Below are positions 36,879 through 46,164 of a stretch of 49,392 nucleotides of DNA, one piece after another. The position numbers and the translations under genes were made by a program. Below the pieces are notes generated by a model. That model saw nothing but the letters and a program-made list of their open reading frames with translations, was not told the DNA's origin and searched no databases. How positions within the stretch are numbered: position 1 is the stretch's first letter; each line of letters opens with the position of its first letter. The DNA is from Aureococcus anophagefferens (Eukaryota > Sar > Pelagophyceae > Pelagomonadales > Pelagomonadaceae): contig NW_008705574.1 in the NCBI RefSeq assembly GCF_000186865.1, positions 552,346-601,737 on the forward strand, given 5' to 3'.

Positions 36879-37271
36879 TTAGCCGTTGGGGACGCCGACG
36901 GACGCGGCGGTGAAGTAGGCCGTCTCGCGGAAGACGGACTTGCCATTCTTGATGGCCGGGAACTTCTCGTCCTTGGGCTTGGGCGGCGGCGCCTCGCGCC
37001 TGACGAGCTTGATCTCCTCGCCGTCGGAGACGGCCTCGCTCACGAGCCGCGTGGGATTCAAGTACGAGTCGTCGAGCCGCGCGCAGTAGTGGTCCGCGAG
37101 GTCGATGGCCGCCACGCCGGCCCGCGTCTTCGCCACGGTCTTCACGAAGGCCTTGGCCAGCGCGGCCATGGTCTTGTTGCCCGGCACGATGAGTTTCAGC
37201 TTGAACGCTGCGGCGCCGTCCGGCGGCGCGTACGACACGTACACCTTGACCGTGTCGACGAGGGCCGCCAT
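36879..37271 (-). CDS. Small hypothetical protein, possibly ubiquitin-like fold, 130 aa
   Basis: I do not recognise it with certainty. The ATG at 37271 (MAALVDTVKVYVSYAPP) is used; the upstream frame to 37436 looks like shadow sequence. The body alternates strands and a helix: VKVYVSY, FKLKLIVPGN, a MAALAKAFVKTVAKTRAG helix, LADHYCARLDD and VSDGEEIKLVRRE. That order (beta-beta-helix-beta with a final D-G-E/D strand) is like ubiquitin-fold proteins. The C-terminus is Lys/Pro-rich. The gene is divergent from POLR1A. Confidence 0.55.
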   Translation of the reverse strand: MAALVDTVKVYVSYAPPDGAAAFKLKLIVPGNKTMAALAKAFVKTVAKTRAGVAAIDLADHYCARLDDSYLNPTRLVSEAVSDGEEIKLVRREAPPPKPKDEKFPAIKNGKSVFRETAYFTAASVGVPNG

Positions 37272-37509
37272 GGCGACGCCGCGTGCCGGCGCGCGGCGCG
37301 GGCGCCGGCGGTGTGGTGGGCGGACGAGACGATGGGGCTGCCCGCGGCCGATGGTGAAGTTCATGTTGACTCGCTCTCTCGTCGGGCGACGCTGTGGGCC
37401 GTCAATCGCGACCGCGGCCGGAAGTTGCGCGAGCACGGCCTCGCGCGCAGCGCTGCGCGGCTTTTAGCCCGTCGCCCTTTGCGCCTCGGCGCCACGTTAA
37501 AGCGCAGCC
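37272..37509. promoter_or_regulatory. Divergent promoter region of small protein and POLR1A
   Basis: The 238 bases between two divergent starts show no gene. A Pol I subunit promoter is expected here; no defined motif is claimed. Confidence 0.35.
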
Positions 37510-40500
37510 ATGACGACGCTGCTCTCCGGGACGACCTTTAGCTTCTTCACGCCCGAGGAGCTGCGCAATGTCAGCGTCTGCGAGGTCGTCAACCCCAAGA
37601 CCTTCGACGCCCAGAACGTGGCGAACCCCGGCGGCCTCTACGACCCGCGCCTCGGCCCGACGGAGCGCGGCGCCGTCTGCCCGACGTGCAGCGAGACGGA
37701 GCGGAACTGCCACGGCCACCTGGGCCGCGTCGAGCTGCCCGTTCCGTGCTACAACCCCCTGCTCATGGGCCAGGCGCACAAGCTGCTCCAGACCCAGTGC
37801 CTGCACTGCAACGCCCTGCGCCTCGACCGGGCCGTCGTCGAGTACTACGTCGCGCGGATGACGTTGATTTGCGCCGGCGAGTTCCAACGGCTGGAGAAGC
37901 TCGAGATGCCGCCCCGGGGCCGCAAGCAGAAGACGTCCGGCGCCGGCGTCGACGAGGGCAGAGAGGGCGACGACGAGCGGCGCCGGCAGATCGCCGCCTT
38001 CTGCGCGGCCGTGCGCGCGGACGCGGCGTCGGGCGTGTTGACGTCGCCCAAGTCCGGCGCGCACGCGCGCGCGGAGCGCCAGCGCTGCGCGCGCGAGTTC
38101 TACGGCGCGCTGCGCGCCGCCGTGCGCTGCGAGACCTGCGGCGCCGCCCAGCGCAAGATCCGCAAGGACGGTGCGACGAAGTTCTTCCAGCAGCCCCTCG
38201 ACCAGCGGTCCGCGCGCGGCGACCTCGCGCTGGGCATCCGGCCGCCCAGGTCGGCCCACGCGTCGGCGAAGAAGATCAAGCGGCCGGGTTTAGACGATTT
38301 GGCGTCGTCGGACGACGACAGCAGCGACGACGACCAGGAGCTCGGCGGCGCGTTTCTGCAATCCCAAGAAAAGCGCGAGCTCTTCCTGACCTGCTCCGAG
38401 GTCATGAAGCAGCTCATGCTCCTCTGGAAGCACGACGGCCTCGCGCTCGACGCGCTGCTGGGCGTCGACCTCTGCGCGACGGGCGCGGGCGATGCCGGCG
38501 GCTACCGCAAGTTCTTCCTGGAGGTCATGGCCGTGCCGCCGCCGCGGTTCCGGCCCGCGCAGCTGGTCGGCGGCGTCATGGCCGAGCACCCGCAGAACGT
38601 GACCCTCTCGAAGGTGCTCACGCTCTCCGGCGAGATTCGGGGCCTGGGCGTCGACGGCGACGAGGCCAAACGCAAGTCGGGCACGGAGAAGGCGAACAAG
38701 CTCCTCGAGCTCTGGCTCCAGCTCCAGTCCGAGGTCAACAACTTCATCGACTCGTCGAAGTCGTCGAACAAGGACCAGCCGCCGGGCATCAAGCAGCTGC
38801 TCGAGCGCAAGGAGGGCCTCTTCCGCAAGCACATGATGGGCAAGCGCGTCGACTTCTGCTGCCGGTCCGTGATCTCTCCCGACCCGTTTCTGGGCAACGG
38901 CGAGATCGGGCTGCCCGTGCGCTTCGCCAAGGAGCTGTCCTACCCGGAGCCCGTGACGCCCCACAACGTCGAGCTGCTGCGGTCCATGGTCGTCAACGGC
39001 CACGCGTCGTGGCCCGGCGCGAACTGGGTCGAGCTGAAGGGCGGCGGCCGGAGCCGCGTCGATTTGAGCCGCATCACGTCCGTGAAGAAGCGCGCGGCGC
39101 TCGCGAAGCAGCTGCTGACGACGCCGGGCCAGCGCGTCGGCCGCCACGTGCTGGACGGGGACTGCTTCCTCGTGAACCGGCAGCCGTCGCTCCACAAGCC
39201 GTCGATCATGGCGCACGTCGCCAAGGTGTTGGCCGCGGACTCGCTCCGGGAGCACCAGACGCTCCGCATGCACTACGCGAACTGCAACGCCTACAACGCG
39301 GACTTTGATGGGGACGAGATCAACTGCCACTTCCCCCAGAGCGAGCTCTGCCGCGCGGAGGCGAAGCTGATCGCCGCGACGCACGAGCAGTACGTCGTGC
39401 CCACGGACGGCAAGCCGCTCCGGGGCCTCATCCAGGACCACGTCGACTGCGCCGTGAAGCTGTCCATGGCCGACTCCTTCATCCCGCGCGACATGTTCTG
39501 CCAGATGGCCTACGAGACGTGCCGCGTGGTCGTCGGCGACGCGTCGCGCGTCGACGTGCGCATCGCGGGCCTGCGGCCGGCGATCCTGAAGCCGCGCGTG
39601 CTCTACACGGGCCGCCAGTTGATTTCGTTGGTGCTGGCCCACGTCACGCGGCGCTTCGCGGCATCCGCGGGCCGCGACGACTTCGTCCAGGAGTTCGAGG
39701 CTGTGCCGAAACCAACCACTGGTTTGGGTGGTCCTGACCAAACTTGAGAATTCTCTAGCTCGGTCAAATCGAAGTCGATTCGGCTGATTTTTGGACGGAT
39801 CGATCGCTCTCGTCGAGTTCTCGAAGCCCAGCCGAAGAGCTTGTGTCAAAACATTCGAATACGCGCACATTGAAGTCGGGTTGAAGATTTGGTTCCGGCA
39901 CAGGTTCGAGGGCAAGGCCAAGGTCAAGGCCGAGGCCATCGGCGGCTTCGCCGGGCTCGACGAGCAGCTCGTCTACGTGCGCAAGGGCCGGGTCCTGCGG
40001 GGCGTGCTGGACAAGGCGACGGTGGGCGCGTCGGCGAACGGGTTGGTCCACGCGATCTACGAATTGTACGGCGCGCACGCGGCCGCGGTGTTGCTGGACG
40101 CGATCTCCCGCATGTTCACGTTGTACCTCCGCTACGTCGAGGGCCACACCTGCGGCATCGGCGACCTCGTGCTGACGGAGAAGGCGGAGCAGGCGCGCGC
40201 GGCGCTGGTTTTGAAGGCGGAGCAGACGGGCCTGGACGCGCTGAAGGAGTTCCTCGCGGCGCGGCGGCCCGCGGGCGTCGCGGACCCGACGCTCGCGGCG
40301 GCGACGCCGCGCGCGGCGACGCTCGCGCAGCGCGCGGAGCTCGCGGCCGTGCTGTCCAAGGACGGCGGCGGCGCGGCGCTCGACGGCCACATGCAGGGCG
40401 CCTTGGCGCCCGCGCACTCGGCCATCGTCAAGGCCTGCCTCCCGAACGGTTTGGCGACGATGTTCCCGAAGAACTCCTTCGCGCTGATGGTGACGACGGG

Positions 40501-41967
40501 CGCCAAGGGCTCCATCGTGAACCAGAGCCAGGTCTCGTGTGCTTTGGGCCAGCAGTCCTTGGAAGGCCGCCGCGTGCCTTTGATGGCCAACGGCAAGGCG
40601 CTTCCCTGCTTCGAGGCCTACGACCAGTCGCCGCGCGCGGGCGGCTTCATCACGGACCGCTTCCTCACGGGCGTGCGGCCCCAGGAGTACTACTTCCACT
40701 GCATGGCCGGCCGCGAGGGCCTCGTGGACACGGCGGTGAAGACGTCGCGTTCCGGCTACCTCCAGCGGTGTCTGGTGAAGCACCTCGAGGAGCTCACGGT
40801 GTGCTAGGACCACACGGTCCGCGACGCCGAGGGGTCCGTCGTCCAGTTCCTCTACGGCGACGACGGTCTGGACGTCATGAAGACCCACTTCCTCAGCGGC
40901 GCCAAGGAATTAAAGATCCTCGGCGACAACCACCGCGCGGGCGCGTCGCGCGAGGGCCCGGACGCGGCGAACGCGCGCGCGCACGAGGCGCTCGGCGCCG
41001 AGGTGCTCGCGGCGCGGCGCGGCTACGCGCTCGAGGCGCTGGAGGTCGGCGCGCGCGTCGACGCGCGGCAGATCGCGGGCAAGGGCCGGACGCGCGCGGA
41101 TCTCAAGGGGTCGTCGTGGTCGCTCGCGACGGTCGTCCGGGCGCGCGGCGGCGACGTCTACGACGTCAAGTTCGACCACGACGGGTCCGTCATGAAGAAG
41201 GCGCCGCGGACCGTCGCCGCGGGCGAGGGCCGTTGCGTCGAGGTCCTGCGCCTCGCGGCGCGGCAGCCCCTGAACGCGCGCTACGCGCCCTGGCGCTTCG
41301 GCGCCGTCTCCGACAAATTGGAAGCGCTGCTGGACGACTTGGACGGCGGCGACGCGGGGTCCGACATCCGCGCGGCGGTCTACGGCAAGTACGCGCGGTC
41401 GCTGGCGGCGCCCGGCGAGGCCGTCGGCGCTTTGGCGGCGCAGTCCGTCGGCGAGCCGTCGACGCAGATGACGCTCAACACGTTCCACCTCGCGGGCCAC
41501 GGCGCGGGCAACGTGACGCTGGGCATCCCCCGGCTGCGCGAGATCATCATGACCGCGTCGGACCACATCAAGACGCCGCAGATCACCCTGCCCCTGACGT
41601 CGCGCGACGATTCCGTGATGGCGCGCGCGCGGACCTTCGCCGACGGGTTGAACAAGGTCTGCCTGCTGGAGCTCGCGGACCTCAAGGAGGGCATCGCCTG
41701 CCGCGAGCGCGTCCACCTCTCGAAGAACCGGCTCCTGCGGCGCGAGTACGTCGCGACGTTCCGCCTGCACGAGGACGCGAAGATCGTCGCGCACTTCGGG
41801 CCGGGCCTCGTGCCCGAGGAGACGCAGGGGCTCTGCCGCAAGCTCGAGGCGGCGGTGCGGAAGCTCGTCAAGACGATGACGGCGCCGCCGGCGAAGAAGC
41901 TGCCCATGCCGACCGCGTCCAAGCCGGAGGCGGAGGCGGCGAATGGCGCCAAGGGCGGGGACTCGGA

Positions 41968-41999
<32 letters not shown>

Positions 42000-42880
42000 A
42001 CGCGGAGCAGGGCACGCTGAAATTCGGCCGCAAGCGCGAGGTCGACGGCTACGACGACGACGACGGCGGCGACGACGACGAGGCGGTCGAGACCGCCATG
42101 GACGAGTCCGATTCGGACGACGAGGAGAACGGCGGCGCGTCCCCGGCCAAGGCCGCGCCCGGCCGGAGCCCGGCCGGCGCGAAGCAGGCGCCGAAAAAGG
42201 CGCGGGCCGCCGTCGGGTCCAAGACCGTCGAGGTGGGCTGCACGTGCCACTTCGACGAGCTCCGCGACCGCCTCGCGTTCAAGGTCGTCGTCGACGTCGG
42301 CGCGGGCGCGCCGCGGTGCTCCCTCGCGTCCATGGTCGAGGCGGCCTGCGGCCGCACGGTGGTCCGCGAGGCCAAGGGCGTGACCCGGGCCGTGCTCGTG
42401 CCGGACCGCGTCGTCGACGGCGCGGAGACGGGCGGCGTCGTCGTCGAGGGCGACAACTTCGAGGCCATCTGGAAGGAGACGCTGGGCTTCGCCGACGCCG
42501 TCGACGTCGACAACCTGGAGTCGAACGACATCTCCGGCATCCTGCGCACCTACGGCGTCGAGGCCGCGCGCGCGTCCATCGTCCGCGAGGTCATGGGCGT
42601 CTTCGGCGTCTACGGCATCGAGGTCGAGCCGCACCACCTCAGTCTCATCGCGGACTACATGACCTTCAACGGCGCCTACAAGGCCATGAACCGCACGGCC
42701 ATGGCCCAGAACTCGTCGCCCTACCTGCAGATGTCCTTCGAGACCACGGCCGACTTCCTCGCGAAGGCGGCCATGGCCGAGGGCCGCGAGTCGCTCGCGT
42801 CGCCGTCCGCGCGCATCGTCGTCGGCCAGCCCGTCGGCGTCGGCACGAACCACTTCGACGTCGTCGTGCCGCTCAAATAA
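37510..42880 (+). CDS. POLR1A: DNA-directed RNA polymerase I largest subunit, one introner intron, one in-frame TAG
   Basis: Exons are 37510-39704 and 39904-42880 (1,724 codons), joined in phase 2 by a GC-AG introner intron. This is the catalytic subunit of rRNA-transcribing Pol I. The N-terminal zinc clamp reads CPTC at about 57-60 with a following C-H-G-H, then CLHC near 97. The catalytic [10 protein letters not shown] at about 597-606 coordinates Mg2+, and [12 protein letters not shown] follows. [13 protein letters not shown], an SGYLQR block and the bridge/trigger area ([15 protein letters not shown]) match A190-type subunits, and an acidic insertion at about 1418-1475 sits where Pol I homologues are variable. 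Codon 1033 (40805-40807) is TAG where a Tyr-like residue is expected in LTVCxDHTVRD. The frame continues unchanged afterwards. Nonsense mutation, sequencing error or readthrough are all possible. Confidence 0.93.
39701..39903 (+). mobile_element. Introner element, family B copy 3 (intron 39705-39903)
   Basis: This 203-bp element is flanked by GTTCGAGG at 39693-39700 and 39904-39911. Ends are CTGTGCCGAAACCAA and TTGGTTCCGGCACAG, so both ends carry matching changes (GTGG to GCCG). Because of this the inferred 5' splice site is GC rather than GT. The intron is 199 nt, phase 2, core in sense, and adds 12 nt to POLR1A. Confidence 0.95.
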
Positions 42881-42895
42881 GCGTCCATTAACAGA

Positions 42896-44092
42896 TTAAT
42901 GGGAGCCGCTCCGGTTCAGCGCGCGGAACTGGGCGTTCATGCCCGCGAGGTCCTGGTTCGACGCGTCCTTGCGCGCGCTCCCGAGGATCGCGAGCGAGCT
43001 CCGGGGGTCCGTGAGCTCGCCCCGGAGCCGGTCGACGCACTCGTAGCGGTTGTTGCGGTACGTCTCCGCGTTCAGCGACGGCGGCCCGGCGTGCCAGGTC
43101 GCCTCCCAGGCGACGAGCTCGAACATGTAGGTCGGGTGCGGGCTCGCGATGGGCCGCCGGTCCTTCAGCCACGCGAGCGCGGCGAGCAGCGTCATGCCCG
43201 ACGGCGCCTCCGGCGGCGGCGTGGTCGACCGCGACGACGGCAGGCCGCTGTGGGGGCCGCGCCGCACGAGGTAGCAGAGCACGGCCGCGGAGCTCCGCGA
43301 GATGCCGCTGTTGCAGTGCACGAGGACCCGGCCCCGCTCCCGCTTCGCGCCGTCGATGAAGGCCACGAGCTTCTCGAAGTGGCGCGCCATGGAGTCGCCG
43401 GCCTTGTCCGTGCAGTCGCCGCGGTAGTAGGCGAAGGACTCGGGGTAGTAGTCGTCGCACTCGACGGCCATGTTGACGACGTGCGTGATCTTCCGCTGCT
43501 CGAGCGCCGCTTTGTCGCTCGCGACGGGCCGCCCGCCGATGTAGAGGAGGCGGTTGAGCTTCACGCAGCCGAGCTCCTCGGCCGACGACGCGCTCGGGGG
43601 CCGCGACGAGTCCGGCAGCCCGTCGCTCGCCGGGGGCAGCGCCTCGAGGTTCGCGCCGATGGGTCCCACGCGCGGCCGCCGCCGGCCGCTCGGCGACGGG
43701 TCGTCGGAGAGGATCGACGACGCCTCGGAGCCGCTCGGCGACGGCGCGAGGGGCGCGGCCCCGAACTTCGGCGCGTCGTCGTCGGGGCAGGAGGCCTGGC
43801 CGCAGTGGGCCCGCAGCAGCGCGAGCCACCGCCGCGCGTCCTCGGCGCACGCGCACTCGAGGCTCAGCACCTCGCAGCCCGTCGCGATGTCGAGCATCGT
43901 GCCGCCGCGCAGGGCCAGCCGCGTCACGCGGTCGAGCTCGATGCACCGGTTCGGCTTGCGGTGGAAGACGCGCTTCATCATGCCCCGGGGCTGGTCGACG
44001 ATGCTCAGCGCCTGCTCACCGTTGTCGATGGAGACGAGGACGCGCCGCGCCTCGTAGTGCATGACCGTCCGGTCCTGGGACGTGAACCGCAT
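42896..44092 (-). CDS. PH-domain dual-specificity phosphatase, 398 aa
   Basis: The N-terminal ~100 residues look like a pleckstrin-homology domain: RRVLVSIDNGEQALSIVD, then CIELDRVTRLALRGG, then a C-terminal helix with the conserved Trp (DARRWLALLRAHC). A Ser/Pro-rich linker follows. The DSP domain starts at about 185 (LNRLLYIGGRPVASDKAALEQ). Its catalytic loop VLVHCNSGISRSSA at about 255-268 is the HC-x5-R signature, with the general acid Asp likely in the RGDCTDKAGD segment. DSPs dephosphorylate Tyr and Ser/Thr, often in MAP kinases. The C-terminus carries WEATWHAGPPSLNAE and a short tail. It converges with POLR1A with 15 bases between stops. Confidence 0.87.
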   Translation of the reverse strand: MRFTSQDRTVMHYEARRVLVSIDNGEQALSIVDQPRGMMKRVFHRKPNRCIELDRVTRLALRGGTMLDIATGCEVLSLECACAEDARRWLALLRAHCGQASCPDDDAPKFGAAPLAPSPSGSEASSILSDDPSPSGRRRPRVGPIGANLEALPPASDGLPDSSRPPSASSAEELGCVKLNRLLYIGGRPVASDKAALEQRKITHVVNMAVECDDYYPESFAYYRGDCTDKAGDSMARHFEKLVAFIDGAKRERGRVLVHCNSGISRSSAAVLCYLVRRGPHSGLPSSRSTTPPPEAPSGMTLLAALAWLKDRRPIASPHPTYMFELVAWEATWHAGPPSLNAETYRNNRYECVDRLRGELTDPRSSLAILGSARKDASNQDLAGMNAQFRALNRSGSH

Positions 44093-44104
44093 CCCGGGGG
44101 CGTC

Positions 44105-44274
44105 GGGGGGGCGCGGCGGCGGCGCCGAGACACCGACGCTATGGGCTGCCGAGTATGAAATGTGAGGTGCGGCACCTCGGCACCTTGGGGGGGGGCGCGG
44201 CGGCGGCGCCGAGACACACCGACGCTATGGGCTGCCGAGTATGAAATGTGAGGTGCGGCACCTCGGCACCTTGA
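44105..44274. repeat. 84-86-bp tandem duplication between divergent genes
   Basis: Copies 44105-44188 and 44189-44274 share the order poly-G, GCGCGGCGGCGGCGCCGAGA, CGACGCTATGGGCTGCC and GAGGTGCGGCACCTC. The second has an extra AC. Each holds the near-palindrome AGGTGCGGCACCT. It lies in the divergent promoter and contains a candidate ATG (44241) of the next gene. Confidence 0.9.
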
Positions 44275-44312
44275 GGGACAACGTTGGCGTGGCGCATGGC
44301 ATCTCGCGTCTG

Positions 44313-45910
44313 ATGGCAGCCTATTATGATCCGACCGCCCCCGAAACAATCGAGAGCGGCTTGCGCTTCTGGTCGCGCGACGACGCGGCGCTCTACGCCT
44401 ACTGGGCGCGCTGCGGCGAGGCCGGCGCGCTCTTCGAGCAGCCCGTCGCGCTCCTGCGCCTCGTCGCCTACAATCCGAGCTTCTTCCTCGGCCTCGCCCG
44501 CGCGCGCGCGGCGCGCGGCGCGCGCTACCTCTGCCCGACGGGCCACGAGCGGCGGCGCGACCGCGTCGAGGCCGACGCCAAGCGGGACGCGGCGGCGGCG
44601 CGCGACGACGCGTCCGCGTGGGCCGAGCTCGGGCTGCCCCGGGGCTGCTCGCGCGCGGCCGCGCGCAGGGCCTACAAGCGCCTCGCGCTCCTGCACCACC
44701 CGGACCGCCGCGGCTCGCGCGAGGCCATGGCCGCCGTCAACGCGGCCTACGCCGCCGTCGAGGCGTCGTTCGCCGGCGGCGGCGACGCCGACGGGCGCGA
44801 CGACGCGGCCGCCGCGGCCCGGGCCGACGCCGCGGAGGCCGACGCCGCGGAGGCCGCGCGCGACGCGCGCGCGCGGCGCACCTGGGACGTCGCCACGGCC
44901 CGCGGCCTCGACGGCCTCGCGGCGGCGCTCGAGGTCGGCGCGCGCGCGATCTTCTTCGAAGAGCTCGCGCGGCGCCTCGAGGCGAGCGACGACGCCGGCG
45001 CCGTGCTCGCGGCGCCCGTCGACCCCGACGGGAACACGGTGCTCCACCTCGCCTGCGCCCGCGACGCGGCCTGGGCCGTGTCCGCGGTCGTGTCCTGCGC
45101 CGGCGCGGCCTGGCCGACGCTCCTGGGGCTCGAGAACGCGCGGGGAGACGCGCCCGCGGACGTCGCCGGGCCCGCGGCCGCCGCGCGCCTCGCGGAACTC
45201 CGCGCGGCGGCGGCGGCGGCGTCCCGGGCGAACCGGCGCGCCCCCCACGCCGGCGGCTGGTGCCGCGTTTTTTTGGCGACGTTCGGCGCGTTCCTGCCGC
45301 TCCGCGAGCTCGCGCGCGCGGCGTCGGGCGAGGACCGGCCGGGGCTCGCCCTCGCGGTCGCGGTCGTCGTCCGCGCCGCCGCGGGGCCCGACTGCCTCTA
45401 CGGCGCGGCGCGCGGCGGCCTCGCGCAGGGCAGCACAAGAGAGCGAAATTCCCAACTTCAAAGGCTCCGATCTCGGCCATTTTCCACTCGTTTTGGCTGA
45501 TTTTTGGACGAGCGATCATCTCTTGGAACGGTCTCGAAGCGTGGATGCGTTTTCCGGAACGCGCGCGCGCGGAACACTCACGTTGAAGCGACGTTGAATC
45601 TCTCTTGTGCTGCCCAGGCCTCGCGATCGCGCTCGCGCTCGGCCCGGCGCTGCGCGCGTCGCGGTTCCGGGCCGCGGGCGCCGCCTACGCGCTCGTCGCG
45701 CTCCCGCGCCTCGCGCGCTCGTCGCTCGTCGCGGCCGTCGCCGACGTCGCGCTCGCCGTCGCCAAGGTGCCCTACGTCGCCGTCGCGCCGCGGGTCCGCG
45801 GCCTCGCGGCGCCGGAGGCGAAGACGGCCGCCGCGGGGCCGTGCCTCGCGCTGCTGCTGTTTTCGGCGCGCGTCGGTGTGGGGGCGGTCGTCGCGCGGGT
45901 GGTGCGGTAA
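44313..45910 (+). CDS. J-domain protein with ankyrin-like segment and hydrophobic C-terminus, about 469 aa, split by an introner intron
   Basis: Exons are 44313-45429 and 45618-45910, joined in phase 1. The J domain at about 99-150 runs AWAELGLPRGCSRAAARRAYKRLALLHHPDRRG, including the HPD that stimulates Hsp70 ATPase, and ends AVNAAYAAVEA. An Ala/Asp-rich helix follows. An ankyrin-like pair at about 235-285 reads PDGNTVLHLACARDAAWAV and LLGLENARGDAPADVA. The C-terminal half has hydrophobic stretches (FLATFGAFLPL, ALAVAVVVRAAA, and after the intron LAIALALGPAL and CLALLLFSARVGVGAVV), suggesting membrane insertion. It may be a membrane-bound Hsp70 co-chaperone. The ATG at 44313 (MAAYYDPTAPE) is preferred because the earlier in-frame ATG at 44241 lies in a tandem duplication. 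Confidence 0.78.
45426..45617 (+). mobile_element. Introner element, family A copy 6 (intron 45430-45617)
   Basis: This 192-bp element is flanked by GCCTCGCG at 45418-45425 and 45618-45625. Its core is in sense with the host gene, the opposite orientation to copies 1 and 3 in other plus-strand genes. The inferred intron is GC-AG, 188 nt, phase 1. Both ends follow the C-A-GGGCAGCACAAG / CTTGTGCTGCCCAG form, a nearly perfect inverted repeat. Confidence 0.95.
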
Positions 45911-46164
45911 TCGTGGGAGCGTTTTTTCTTCTGCTTTTGAACGGCAACCAAAACTTCAACCAAGGCACGTGTCGGCCGAGAGCCCTCGGGCATGGACTTG
46001 CTGCGCCCTACAGCTCGCGCCTGAGTCTCGGCAAAGCGCGAGTTCACGCTCACTATCGCTTCTGAGGTCTCGCTTCTGACTTCTCGCAACGCGCTCACGA
46101 CCTGCGTCGCATTCGTCGTGCGCAACACCCACGCCTGCTTCGCACACGGCGGCAGTGGGACTTC

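Noticed and set aside
40796..40819. An intron at the POLR1A TAG (GCTAG as an acceptor)
   Set aside because: The protein on either side is contiguous with no extra residues, so nothing could be removed there without losing conserved sequence.
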